This document shows, piece after piece, positions 55,486 to 64,000 of a stretch of 64,000 bases of DNA. The stretch covers positions 4,472,620 to 4,536,619 of the forward strand of contig NZ_CP013233.1 of assembly GCF_001584165.1 (NCBI RefSeq), written 5' to 3'. The stretch comes from Collimonas arenae (GTDB taxonomy: Bacteria > Pseudomonadota > Gammaproteobacteria > Burkholderiales > Burkholderiaceae_D). Both the position numbers and the translations under genes were made by a program. The number at the start of each line of letters is the position of its first letter. Position 1 is the first letter of the stretch. The notes beneath the pieces are model-generated. The model did no database searches, was not told the DNA's origin, and saw only the letters and a list, made by a program, of their open reading frames with translations.

Positions 55486-56517
55486 ATGACATCCGCACAG
55501 CCGCCACTGCAAAAACTGCCCGCCGCTCCTGACAACGTTATCGATGGCAGCGGCCAGCCGCGCATGGGACGTTATGCCGGCCAGACCGGCGCCATCGACT
55601 GGTCACAGCTGACCGCGCCGTTTTCCCGCAGCAAGGTATGGCGCCGTTTTCATCACAAACGCTGGCAATACGTGGCTTTGTCTACGCCCGAGCTGCTGTG
55701 CGGCATTGCCATCGTTGACGTCGGCTGGACCAACACTGCATTTGCTTACGTCTTCGACCGCCAGCAAGGCAAACAGATCGCCAGCTTCTCGCAGGATGGC
55801 ATCCCGGGGATGAGCGCCAGCGTCAGCCATCATCCGGGCGGCGCCAGCAGGTTCCGCTTCTTCGGCAGCCGCATCGATTACCTGCCGCCCGCCGTCGGTG
55901 CTACTGCCGACAACAAGTACCGGCTCAGCTTGCAATGCGACGAATTCAGCATCGATGCCGAATTCGACGCCGAAAACACGGCCCCGCAGCTGTTGGCGGT
56001 GGGGCCGATTGTCCACGGTTCGGTACATGCAACGCAAAAGTCGCCCGGCATGCCGCTCACTGGCGAAGTGCATGTCGACGGCCAGCGCTTCGACCTGCAG
56101 GGAGGAGTCGCCAGCTTCGATTATTCGAACGGCTTGCTGGCGCGCAATACCGAGTGGCGCTGGGCGTCCGCGCACGGCCTGGATATCGGCTTCAACCTGC
56201 AGGCTGGCTACTTCGGCAACCAGGAAAACGTGCTGTGGCTGGACGGCCAGTTGCACGCGCTCGGGCATGTACGCTTCGATTACGACCTGAAAGCGCCGCT
56301 GGCGCCGTGGCACATCTATACCGACGATGGCTTGCTTGATCTGCAGTTCATGCCGGAAGGCGCGCGCCGTGAGAATAAGAACATGTTGATTGCCGCCACC
56401 CGCTATATCCAGCCAATCGGCAGTTTCAGCGGCTGGGTCAAGCCGGACCGGCAAGCGCCGCCGCGCCCAGTGGAACATCTGGTGGGCGTGACCGAGGAAC
56501 ACTTCTCACGCTGGTAA
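55486..56517 (+). CDS. DUF2804 family protein
   Basis: The 343-residue protein is beta-rich with DGSGQPRMGRYAGQTGAIDWSQLTAPFSRSKVWRRFHHKRWQYVAL (partly quoted) and WRWASAHGLDIGFNLQAGYFGNQENVLW, matching DUF2804. The fold resembles lipocalin- or tocopherol-cyclase-like calycins (inference). No signal peptide is seen. The function is unknown; it is convergent with none and followed 129 bases later by the Hsp70-like gene. Confidence 0.82.
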   Translation: MTSAQPPLQKLPAAPDNVIDGSGQPRMGRYAGQTGAIDWSQLTAPFSRSKVWRRFHHKRWQYVALSTPELLCGIAIVDVGWTNTAFAYVFDRQQGKQIASFSQDGIPGMSASVSHHPGGASRFRFFGSRIDYLPPAVGATADNKYRLSLQCDEFSIDAEFDAENTAPQLLAVGPIVHGSVHATQKSPGMPLTGEVHVDGQRFDLQGGVASFDYSNGLLARNTEWRWASAHGLDIGFNLQAGYFGNQENVLWLDGQLHALGHVRFDYDLKAPLAPWHIYTDDGLLDLQFMPEGARRENKNMLIAATRYIQPIGSFSGWVKPDRQAPPRPVEHLVGVTEEHFSRW

Positions 56518-56646
56518 TTTCCGCGCAAAATTGCCAGGAATCAATGCCGAGATTCGCAAATTTCCAACACCGGCAGCATTTCCGCTGCGCCCGGAATACG
56601 TTTGGTATACCATTGCCGACCCATTTTTTGTTTGCGAGGTATTCGA

Positions 56647-57897
56647 ATGTCTTTCGCTTGTGGCGTAGATTTCGGCACGTCTAATTCGACGGTTGGCTGG
56701 AGCAGGCCGGGACACGACGCCTTGCTGCCGCTGGAAGACGGCAAGGTCACCTTGCCGTCGGTGGTGTTCTTCAACGCCGAGGATGAAGCCTTCAGTTTTG
56801 GCCGCGCCGCGCTCAGCGGCTACCTGACCGGCTACGAGGGACGCCTGATGCGTTCGCTGAAGAGCCTGCTCGGCTCCAGTCTGATCGATGCCCAGACCGA
56901 AGTCGGTGGCCGCGCTCTGCCGTTCCGTGCTTTGCTCACCCATTTCATCGGCGAACTGAAAGCCCGCGCCGAAACTGCGGCCGGCAAGGAATTCGGCAGC
57001 GTGGTGCTGGGCCGTCCGGTCTTCTTTGTCGACGACAATCCGACCGCCGATCAACGCGCCGAAGACACGCTGGCGGAAATCGCCCGCTCGGTCGGCTTCA
57101 AGGACATCGCTTTCCAATTCGAACCGATTGCCGCCGCCTTCGATTATGAATCCACCATTGAGCGTGAAGAACTGGTACTGATTGCCGACATCGGCGGCGG
57201 CACCTCGGACTTTTCGCTGGTACGGCTATCTCCGCAACGCGCCGCCAACAGCGAACGGCGCGACGACATCCTGGCCACCGGCGGCGTCCATATCGGCGGC
57301 ACCGATTTCGATAAATACCTGAGCCTGTCGAGCGTGATGCCGATGCTGGGCCTGGGCAGCCGCCTGCGTAACAACAGTGAAGTGCCATCCAGCTATTACT
57401 TCAACCTGGCGACCTGGCACACCATCAACCAGATCTATACCCGCAAGGCCTGGCAGCAACTGAAGGATGTGCATCGCGAAACCGTCGAACGTGACAAGTT
57501 CGGCCGCCTGCTCGACCTGGTCGAACAACGCGCCGGCCACTGGCTGGCATTGCAGGTGGAACAGGGCAAGATCGGCTTGTCGGATGCCGAAACGGTGCAA
57601 CTGGGGCTGGATCGTATCGCCCCCGAGCAGATGCTGCAACTGACGCGCCAGCAGTTCAACGACAGCATCGCGCACCTGGTTGGTTCGGTCGAAGATACCG
57701 TCACTAACCTGCTACGCGACGCCGGCGTGAGCGCCGAACAAGTCGACACGGTGTTCTTTACCGGCGGCTCCAGCGGCGTGCAGCTCTTACGCCACAAGAT
57801 CGCTGCGCTGGTGCCTTCGGCAAAAGCGGTGGAAGGCGATCTGTTCGGCAGCATCGGCGCCGGCCTGGCGCTGGATGCGGTGCGCAAGTTCGGCTAA
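56647..57897 (+). CDS. yegD: YegD-like Hsp70-family chaperone
   Basis: The 416-residue protein has the Hsp70 ATPase signature GVDFGTSNSTVGW, the adenosine-binding IADIGGGTSDFSLVRL and FFTGGSSGVQLL. It lacks the substrate-binding domain and lid of DnaK, as does E. coli YegD. ATG 56647 is preceded by GAGG. It is convergent with the ClC gene, which ends 9 bases away. Confidence 0.9.
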   Translation: MSFACGVDFGTSNSTVGWSRPGHDALLPLEDGKVTLPSVVFFNAEDEAFSFGRAALSGYLTGYEGRLMRSLKSLLGSSLIDAQTEVGGRALPFRALLTHFIGELKARAETAAGKEFGSVVLGRPVFFVDDNPTADQRAEDTLAEIARSVGFKDIAFQFEPIAAAFDYESTIEREELVLIADIGGGTSDFSLVRLSPQRAANSERRDDILATGGVHIGGTDFDKYLSLSSVMPMLGLGSRLRNNSEVPSSYYFNLATWHTINQIYTRKAWQQLKDVHRETVERDKFGRLLDLVEQRAGHWLALQVEQGKIGLSDAETVQLGLDRIAPEQMLQLTRQQFNDSIAHLVGSVEDTVTNLLRDAGVSAEQVDTVFFTGGSSGVQLLRHKIAALVPSAKAVEGDLFGSIGAGLALDAVRKFG

Positions 57898-57906
57898 ACG
57901 GCCGCT

Positions 57907-59223
57907 CTATTTGCGGTCGGCATCCGCTTTGTCGGTGTCATCCCGGCTACGCTTGCGGAAGCCGGCAATGTCCGACAAGCGCATGCCTTCGGGAATCGTC
58001 AGGCGCTTGGCATGGCCGACGCGCTGTGCATGATAGATGCCGCTGTGCCCGGAAAACAGATAGCTGACCACGCAGGCGATACCGGCCAGCACGCCAATCT
58101 CGGGCCCGAATAATTCAATCGCCATCACGGTCGAGGCAATCGGCGTATTGGCCGCGCCGGCAAACACTGCGACGAATCCCAAGCCCGCCAGCACCGGAAT
58201 CGGCATCGACAGCACTTGCGCCAGCGCGTTGCCGAGCGTGGCGCCGATATAGAACAGCGGCGTCACCTCGCCACCCTTGAAGCCGGACGCCAACGTCACC
58301 ACAGTGAAGACGATCTTGTCGGCAAAGTCATATACCGGCAGCGGCTTTTCAAAGGCCTCGACGATGGTCGGGATTCCCAATCCCAGATATTTGTCGGTGT
58401 TCGGCAGCTGCGCCAGCAGCAGCACAACCACCCCGCCCGCAAACGGCCGCAGCGGCGGAAAAGCAATCACGCGTTTGACCAGCCGCGACAGGCCGTGGGT
58501 CGCCTCCGCAAACAGCATGCCGACCAGGCCGAATACGATGCCGGCCAGTAGCGTGGCGCCAAAGATGCCGATGCTGAAATGCGGCACGAAAGGAATCACG
58601 TAGTGCGTGTGATGAACGCCGAGCAGCTCTGGAATCTGGTCGCTGATGATCGCGGCGATGAAGCAAGGCAGGATTGCGTCGTAGCGCAAGCGGCCGATGG
58701 CCAGCACTTCCAGTCCAAAGATGGCGCCAGCCAGCGGCGTGCCGAACACCGACGCGAAGCCGGCGCTGATTCCGGCCATCAGCAGGATGCGGCGCTCATC
58801 CGGTTCCAGGCGGGTGATGCGGGTAATCATGTCGGCCAGCGCGCCGCCCATCTGCACCGCCGTCCCCTCGCGACCGGCCGAGCCGCCGAACAAGTGGGTG
58901 ATCACGGTGCCGAGCAGGATCAGCGGCGCCATGCGCTTGGGCACAATTTTCTTCGGATCGTGGATTTCATCGATCAACAGATTGTTGCCGCCCTCGACCG
59001 ATTTGCCCATCAGGTGATACAGCAAACCAACCGCAAACCCGGCCAACGGCAGTAACCACAATAGCCAGCGATGTGCATTGCGCGTATCCGTCGCCCACTC
59101 CAACGACAGCAGCAATGCCGATGATGCCAGACCGGCCAAAGCGCCTACCGCGGACGCCAAGACCAGCCAGCGCGCCAGATACACCAGCATCGACAGCTGT
59201 TCAGGATATTTTGTTTTTTTCAT
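57907..59223 (-). CDS. ClC-family voltage-gated chloride channel/antiporter
   Basis: The 438-residue membrane protein has about eleven hydrophobic segments and the ClC selectivity-filter motif in GGSAGREGTAVQMGGALAD. The gating Glu of E. coli ClcA (GREGP) appears here as GREGT with the Glu kept. GFKGGEVTPLFYIGATLGNAL and FAGAANTPIASTVMAIELFG are the second and third signatures. It likely exchanges Cl- or F- across the inner membrane; the family cannot be split by sequence alone. Confidence 0.92.
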   Translation of the reverse strand: MKKTKYPEQLSMLVYLARWLVLASAVGALAGLASSALLLSLEWATDTRNAHRWLLWLLPLAGFAVGLLYHLMGKSVEGGNNLLIDEIHDPKKIVPKRMAPLILLGTVITHLFGGSAGREGTAVQMGGALADMITRITRLEPDERRILLMAGISAGFASVFGTPLAGAIFGLEVLAIGRLRYDAILPCFIAAIISDQIPELLGVHHTHYVIPFVPHFSIGIFGATLLAGIVFGLVGMLFAEATHGLSRLVKRVIAFPPLRPFAGGVVVLLLAQLPNTDKYLGLGIPTIVEAFEKPLPVYDFADKIVFTVVTLASGFKGGEVTPLFYIGATLGNALAQVLSMPIPVLAGLGFVAVFAGAANTPIASTVMAIELFGPEIGVLAGIACVVSYLFSGHSGIYHAQRVGHAKRLTIPEGMRLSDIAGFRKRSRDDTDKADADRK

Positions 59224-59472
59224 ATATAACTGGAATTGGATTTGAAGAACTCAAACCCGGATGGCAAGGCAACGTCAATCGGGACACGCGCGCCTACAAC
59301 TTCCCATCCAGGAACTTGTAGGCATCATCAGCTGCCGTTGACCGTGTGACCCTTGTCGGTCCAAAGCACAAAGCAGCGGTTCGAGGAGGAATGCCATCTC
59401 CGATTGCTGCCGCCATTGTGCCGGACAGCAAGGCCTGATGCAACCGCCAAGCGTGGCGTACAGCCAACAGCG

Positions 59473-60384
59473 CTACACCGGATCGAAGGTGGTCAGCCTG
59501 GCCAGCGCATCCAGCCACCAGCTCAGCGCCGGGCCGACATGGCGATCGGGACGGTACACGCATTGCATCGGCAACGCCGCGCCCTGCGGCGGATGGCCGG
59601 CGGTCTGGATCTGCACCAGGCGGCCGCTGGCCAAATCGTCGGCCACCACATGGCGCGGCATATAGCCCCAGCCCATGCCGGCCCGCAGCAACGCGTGCTT
59701 GGTGCCGAGATCGCTCATGCGCCAGGACAGCGAGGAATGCACCGAGAAATCCTGGTTGGCGGTCAGCGCACTGCGGTCGCTCAGGACCAGTTGCACCTGC
59801 TGCTTCAGCACATGGGCGGGAATGCGGCCGCTGATTTGCGCCAGCGCATGGGTCGGCGCCACCACGCCGACCAGCAGCACGGTCGGCAGGCTGACGTGCA
59901 ACAGATTCGGCGGAATGATCGGCAGGGTTCCCAATATGCCGAGCATTGCCTCGCCATCGATAACGCGCTCGGCGACCGAACCCAGTGCTTCGATTTCCAG
60001 CCGCAGCGTGACGCCGGGAAATGCCGCGCGAAATTCGCCCAGCAAACCCACCAGCGTCGAAGTCGGGAAAAAGACATCGAGCGCCAACGTGACCTCCAGT
60101 TCCTGTCCTTGCGAGTAGGCGGCGGCGCGCGCTTGCAAGGCATCGACCTGATCGAGCACCTGACGCGCATCGCGCAGCAACTCGATCCCAGCCGCAGTCA
60201 ATTGCGGCCGATAACTGCTGCGGTCGAACAGGGCGACGTCGAGCTGGCCTTCCAGCGTGGTAATGGCATAGCTGACTGCCGACTGCGCGCGCGCCAAAGC
60301 CCGCGCCGCAGCCAGGAAACTGCCGCTATCGGCGACTTGGGCAAACACCCGCAATTGATCCAGTGACAGCCGTTCGATATTCAT
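59473..60384 (-). CDS. LysR-family transcriptional regulator
   Basis: The 303-residue LTTR has an N-terminal HTH (LSLDQLRVFAQVADSGSFLAAARALARAQSAVSYAIT, partly quoted) and a ligand domain. It is divergent from DoxX and pirin and is separated from them by two palindromes, so control of those genes is likely. The inducer is unknown, possibly a quinone or oxidative stress compound. The 249-base gap downstream (59224-59472) holds nothing I recognise. Confidence 0.92.
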   Translation of the reverse strand: MNIERLSLDQLRVFAQVADSGSFLAAARALARAQSAVSYAITTLEGQLDVALFDRSSYRPQLTAAGIELLRDARQVLDQVDALQARAAAYSQGQELEVTLALDVFFPTSTLVGLLGEFRAAFPGVTLRLEIEALGSVAERVIDGEAMLGILGTLPIIPPNLLHVSLPTVLLVGVVAPTHALAQISGRIPAHVLKQQVQLVLSDRSALTANQDFSVHSSLSWRMSDLGTKHALLRAGMGWGYMPRHVVADDLASGRLVQIQTAGHPPQGAALPMQCVYRPDRHVGPALSWWLDALARLTTFDPV

Positions 60385-60398
60385 GGCGATTCAACATT

Positions 60399-60440
60399 AT
60401 CTAATAATTAGATATTGATTATCGCAAGATAATCAATATC
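60399..60440. promoter_or_regulatory. Overlapping palindromes in the LysR/DoxX region
   Basis: ATCTAAT-A-ATTAGAT (60399-60413) and GATATTGATTATC-GCAA-GATAATCAATATC (60411-60440) overlap at GAT. Both lie within 60 bases of the LysR start. They are good LTTR dimer or tetramer sites. Confidence 0.65.
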
Positions 60441-60577
60441 CTGCCGGCTGCAACAGGATTAATATGGCTTCACTCGCTGCACGAAATACCTATTCGGCAC
60501 ATGCGCAATCAGTAAATGCGGCGATGTGAAAGCAATTGCTTACTTACACCACAACCCTTTTAAAGATTGGATCTATC

Positions 60578-60961
60578 ATGCAAACTTCGCCAAACCTGTA
60601 TCGCATCGGCCGCGTCCTGTTGGCTTCGCTGTTCGTCATTTCCGGCATCCTGAAAATCACAGCCTTCTCGGGCGTGGTCGGCTACATGACCAGTATCGGT
60701 GTGCCGTTTGCGGCTCTCGCCGTGCCAGCCACGATCGTGGTTGAACTTGGCGGCGGATTGGCGCTCATGGCTGGCTGGAACGTGCGTCCGATTGCCATCA
60801 TCGTGGCGCTGTTCACGGTAGTTGCAACCCTGACGGCCCACCGCTTCTGGGAAGCAGATCCGGCCAACGCACAGAACCAGTTGAATAATTTCCTGAAAAA
60901 CATCTCGATCATCGGTGCGTTGCTGATGCTGGCTGCTACCAGCACAGAATCAAAAAAGTAA
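60578..60961 (+). CDS. DoxX family membrane protein
   Basis: The 127-residue protein has four hydrophobic helices (RIGRVLLASLFVISGILKI, FAALAVPATIVVELGGGLALM, PIAIIVALFTVVATLTAHRFW and ISIIGALLMLAA) in the DoxX pattern. It is the first gene downstream of the divergent LysR site and is followed 42 bases later by pirin. The role is likely redox/thiol stress, as in other DoxX members. Confidence 0.9.
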   Translation: MQTSPNLYRIGRVLLASLFVISGILKITAFSGVVGYMTSIGVPFAALAVPATIVVELGGGLALMAGWNVRPIAIIVALFTVVATLTAHRFWEADPANAQNQLNNFLKNISIIGALLMLAATSTESKK

Positions 60962-61003
60962 GCGCACACCATTTGCCCAGTTATCACGGAACGGAGAATT
61001 TTT

Positions 61004-61864
61004 ATGAACAACCCAACTTTCAATCGCCAACTTGAACGTCTGGTCACCGGCGTCGCCACCCAAGACGGCGCAGGCGTAAGCCTGGTGCGGGTATTGACAC
61101 ACGATCTGCAACGTCGCCTCGATCCGTTCCTGATGCTGGACAATTTCCACTCGGACAAGCCGGAGGATTATCTGGCCGGCTTTCCCGACCATCCGCACCG
61201 CGGCTTCGAAACCGTGACCTACATGCTGGCAGGCCGCATGCGCCATCGCGACAATGCCGGCAACGAGGGCTTGCTGCAACCGGGCGGCGTGCAGTGGATG
61301 ACTGCCGGCAGCGGGCTGGTGCATTCGGAATTGCCGGAACAGGAAGACGGCTTGATGAGCGGTTTCCAGCTGTGGCTGAACCTGGCTTCGGGCGACAAGA
61401 TGGTCACGCCGAGCTACCGCGACCTGCAAGCCGACGAGATCCCGCAAGTGTCGCCACAGCCCGGCGTGAAGGTGAAAGTCATCGCCGGCAACGCCTTCGG
61501 CACCGCTGGCGCGATGCAACGGCCGACCACCGAACCACTGTACCTGGATGTGCAACTGGAAGCCGGCCAGCAGCTCGACCTGCCGATCCCGGCAACCCAC
61601 AACGCCTTCCTGTACGTGTTTGAAGGCGCACTGCAGATCGGCGAGGATGCGCGCAGTGCACCGGCAGGCCGCATGGCGATCCTGAGCAATAGCGCCGATG
61701 CCGCCGGCGTCAACGTAACGGCACAGGGCAAGAGCCGCTTCCTGCTGATCGCCGGACGGCCGCTGAACGAGCCGATTGCACAATGGGGTCCGTTTGTGAT
61801 GAACACCCGCGAGCAGGTCGAACAAGCAATCCAGGATTTCCGGGATGGCAAGTTCCAAGGTTGA
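61004..61864 (+). CDS. Pirin family cupin protein
   Basis: The 286-residue bicupin has the metal-binding pattern HPHRGFETVTYMLAGRMRHRDNAGNEG in the first cupin and a second cupin from about residue 150. Conserved residues fit pirins, some of which are quercetinase-like dioxygenases. ACGGAGA precedes the start. It forms a two-gene unit with DoxX, under likely LysR control. Confidence 0.93.
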   Translation: MNNPTFNRQLERLVTGVATQDGAGVSLVRVLTHDLQRRLDPFLMLDNFHSDKPEDYLAGFPDHPHRGFETVTYMLAGRMRHRDNAGNEGLLQPGGVQWMTAGSGLVHSELPEQEDGLMSGFQLWLNLASGDKMVTPSYRDLQADEIPQVSPQPGVKVKVIAGNAFGTAGAMQRPTTEPLYLDVQLEAGQQLDLPIPATHNAFLYVFEGALQIGEDARSAPAGRMAILSNSADAAGVNVTAQGKSRFLLIAGRPLNEPIAQWGPFVMNTREQVEQAIQDFRDGKFQG

Positions 61865-61883
61865 AGGCAGAGCAAGTAAAAAG

Positions 61884-61914
61884 AAAAAGGCGAGCGTTGA
61901 ACTCGCCTTTTTTT
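61884..61914. terminator. Bidirectional terminator after pirin
   Basis: AAAAAGGCGAG and CTCGCCTTTTT with a 7-base loop lie between the convergent pirin and amidohydrolase genes. Confidence 0.92.
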
Positions 61915-61918
61915 ATGC

Positions 61919-63304
61919 TTACGGCTTGAAGAGGCTGTCATATCTGCTGGCGACCTGATCCAGCAATGCGTGCAACGCCGGCTCTGCATACCAGTGGCCA
62001 TTCGCCATGACCCCCAGCGGCGCGCGCAGCGTTGACAGATTCTCCAGTGGATTTTTTTCCGAAAGAAGCAAATCGGCGCGACTGCCAATCTTGATCGTCC
62101 CGAACGGCTCCCCGTCCGGCACCGAACGCTGGATGAATTCACCCGCCGTCCGGGTGGCAGCGGAGAGCACCTGATAGCGGCTGAGGCCGGCTTCTTCAAG
62201 AGCTTGCAAGTCATCATGCAATGAAAAGCCAGGCACCAGACCTGGGATGGTCGGCGCATCGGTGCCGACAATCAGGGAAACTTTGGCGTCCGACATCTTT
62301 TTGATAAAGCGCTTCAGGAACTCAACCCTGCCGTCCAGATCGCCCTGGCGCAGGCTATAACCTTCGTCGCGCCATGCCAGGCGCCGGCTGGGCGCGAGGT
62401 AACGCGTTTCCGGCATATGCATATAACGCTCGAGCACCGCCGGCTTGCCCCACTGGCGGGCAATGGTTGCATAAGTGTTCAGATCAGCGGTGACGAAAGC
62501 GTGGTTGCGTTTGACGAAGGCGATCGCAGCCGGAATTTCATCCAGGTTTGGCGCGCTATCCATCTGTCCTGAACCGCCCGGATTTTGATCGTCGGGATGA
62601 GAGAAGGTTGTATAAAAAAATTCTTCAGAATGGGCCACCATGAGCTGGCCGGCATCAAGCTGTCGCTCCAGGCCAACTCGGGTAACGCCGTGGCCGATGA
62701 CAGCCATATGCTGGCTGCGCGCCTCCTCCATGAGTGCCTCGAAACTGGCCGGCGACAGATTGTTGTAGACCTTGATGAAATCGTAGCCGTTGGTCTTGGC
62801 CAGGCCGACAATGGCGCGCGCCTGTTCTGGCGTCGCCACGACAAAGTGACCATACTGCGGCGAGCCGTCAATCAGGAAGCCGGCATACACATGCGGCCCC
62901 GCAATCTTGCCACGGTTGATCGCGGGCCTCAGTTGGGCATTGAAGGCATTCGAGGCTTCTCCCATATTCAGCACGCTGGTGACACCGTTGGCCAGGTAAA
63001 CCTTCATGTCGCCGGTGGTGTCTGAATGCACATGCATATCGGCCAATCCAGGTGAAAGGAAGTTGACGCCGTGGCCGTCGACGATATGCGCTCCCGCCGG
63101 AATCGCCACGGTGGACCCAATCGCGACAATTTTGCCGTGCTCCACCACCACGCTCTGGTTACGCACGATTCGATCAGTGTCCATTGGCAGCAGGTTAACC
63201 CTGGTGAAGACGGTAGCCGCATCGGCGTCCCATTGCGACGGCTGGGCACTAGCGACAGCACAGCAGAACGACACAACGGCCGTGATCAAGGCAAGTATTT
63301 TCAA
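61919..63304 (-). CDS. Exported amidohydrolase
   Basis: The 461-residue protein has a signal peptide (residues 1-20), the metal motif in ADMHVHSDTTGD (HxH), a His in VIGHGV and HSEEFF and the late Asp in VGTDAPTIPGL. It belongs to the imidazolonepropionase-like/prolidase-like branch of amidohydrolases. The start 63304 is the first ATG. Substrate unknown. Confidence 0.9.
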   Translation of the reverse strand: MKILALITAVVSFCCAVASAQPSQWDADAATVFTRVNLLPMDTDRIVRNQSVVVEHGKIVAIGSTVAIPAGAHIVDGHGVNFLSPGLADMHVHSDTTGDMKVYLANGVTSVLNMGEASNAFNAQLRPAINRGKIAGPHVYAGFLIDGSPQYGHFVVATPEQARAIVGLAKTNGYDFIKVYNNLSPASFEALMEEARSQHMAVIGHGVTRVGLERQLDAGQLMVAHSEEFFYTTFSHPDDQNPGGSGQMDSAPNLDEIPAAIAFVKRNHAFVTADLNTYATIARQWGKPAVLERYMHMPETRYLAPSRRLAWRDEGYSLRQGDLDGRVEFLKRFIKKMSDAKVSLIVGTDAPTIPGLVPGFSLHDDLQALEEAGLSRYQVLSAATRTAGEFIQRSVPDGEPFGTIKIGSRADLLLSEKNPLENLSTLRAPLGVMANGHWYAEPALHALLDQVASRYDSLFKP

Positions 63305-63524
63305 TTACGGTCTCCATTGAGATTATTATTTGCATGCCTGCGACAAATGCCACCTGATCGCCAATGGCATAGCGCGTGTTAATGTAAATCAAAAACAATG
63401 CATTTGCCGGAGCGATGCGTCCAGGACCGGGCTAATCTTCAGCAATAAATTAGAACTAAATTGTCCAAGCCTGATTCGGCAAAGCGATTTATCCTTAACG
63501 CATCTTCGATGATCCAAAACAGCC

Positions 63525-64000
63525 ATGACCAGCAAGCTTTTCTGGCAAGACCCTTACCGCACCACACTCACAACCCGCGTGACGGCCGTCGATAACCGGC
63601 GCGTCCACCTGGCGGAAACCATTTTCTTCGCCTTCTCCGGCGGCCAGGAAAGCGATGCCGGCACGATTGGCGGGCAGCCGGTGCTGGCGGCGGAAAAAGA
63701 TGGCCTGGAGATTGTCTATACGCTGGCGGACGGACATGGATTGCAGGTCGGCAGTGAAGTAGAAATCCACATCGACTGGGAGCGCCGCTATCGCCTGATG
63801 CGGCTGCATTTCGCCGCCGAAATGGTGCTGCAGATGGTGTACCGGCTGTGTCCCGGGATCGAACGCATCGGCGCCCACATCTCGGCCGACAAGGCACGTG
63901 TGGATTTTGCCCATGAGGGCAGCATCGCCGCGCTGTTCCCACAGATCGAACAGGAAGCAGCGGCGCTGTCGCAGGCAGACCTGCCGATCGTGACAGCCTT
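63525..64000 (+). CDS. AlaX-type alanyl-tRNA editing protein, 3' end outside window
   Basis: The first 158 residues are visible. KLFWQDPYRTT and FFAFSGGQESDAGTIGG match the AlaRS editing-domain family that clears mischarged tRNA. The usual zinc-site HxxxH is here HFAAE (RLMRLHFAAEMVLQ), so the second His is replaced by Glu. The C-terminal Cys-His part lies past the end of the window. Confidence 0.8.
   Translation, partial: MTSKLFWQDPYRTTLTTRVTAVDNRRVHLAETIFFAFSGGQESDAGTIGGQPVLAAEKDGLEIVYTLADGHGLQVGSEVEIHIDWERRYRLMRLHFAAEMVLQMVYRLCPGIERIGAHISADKARVDFAHEGSIAALFPQIEQEAAALSQADLPIVTA

Overview
The window looks like chromosome of a betaproteobacterium of the Burkholderiales, most likely Oxalobacteraceae (Collimonas/Herbaspirillum-like). 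This rests on gene content and order (rsmI/lpoA-yraN-diaA-dolP, birA-coaX-SPOR, an Mce-type mlaEFD operon with a PqiC-like lipoprotein, dat-DUF493...lipB-lipA) and on protein sequence character. It is inference; no database search was possible. Nearly all the window is dense housekeeping or accessory-metabolism coding sequence. No tRNA, rRNA, CRISPR array, prophage or intact insertion sequence was seen.

Layout. 0-10.6 kb: end of an unidentified gene, a TrmB-like methyltransferase, kup, rsmI, then lpoA, yraN, diaA and dolP (peptidoglycan and outer-membrane upkeep), the lemA/M48-protease pair and a TlpA-type thioredoxin. 10.6-18 kb: a 5-oxoproline (pyroglutamate) catabolic block, MarR regulator <-> pxpB-pxpC-pxpA-DUF969-DUF979-DUF2891-pcp, followed by an orphan ATP-synthase epsilon subunit. 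18-23 kb: an SH3-domain protein, a TVP38-type membrane protein, a lipoprotein phosphodiesterase, a cynS-DUF1348-tetR operon with a clear operator, and an IS21-type transposase relic. 23-28.7 kb: lipoate synthesis (lipA, lipB, DUF493) and D-amino-acid transaminase, interrupted by GST, DUF2917 and LysR genes. 28.7-34.8 kb: tag, E. coli-type ycaO, a small phosphatase-like protein, rsuA, argB, a structured intergenic element, a Cys-rich CWC protein and a SPOR protein. 34.8-44 kb: coaX, birA, the mla-type lipid ABC operon, VanZ, a thioredoxin-like ferredoxin, an alpha/beta hydrolase and a D-Ala-D-Ala carboxypeptidase. 44-48.6 kb: a secreted or periplasmic island with an EXORDIUM/PHI-1-like protein, an NTF2-like protein, a DsbC-like isomerase, an exported nucleoside phosphorylase-type enzyme and a membrane protein. 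48.6-55 kb: a three-gene MksF-MksE-MksB (Wadjet JetA-JetB-JetC-like) SMC operon with no JetD/MksG in view; a transglutaminase-like gene follows on the same strand. 55-64 kb: DUF2804, a YegD-like Hsp70, a ClC channel, a LysR/DoxX/pirin group, an exported amidohydrolase and the start of an AlaX-type editing protein.

The most striking global feature is that six otherwise intact genes, plus one transposase relic, are broken at eight sites, each explained by loss of one base from a short homopolymer (mostly G or C). This pattern points to sequencing or assembly error more than to biological decay, and should be settled before calling these genes pseudogenes. The most interesting biology is the JetD-less SMC operon with its transglutaminase neighbour, the bacterial EXORDIUM-like protein, the orphan AtpC, and two short well-led ORFs beside larger genes.
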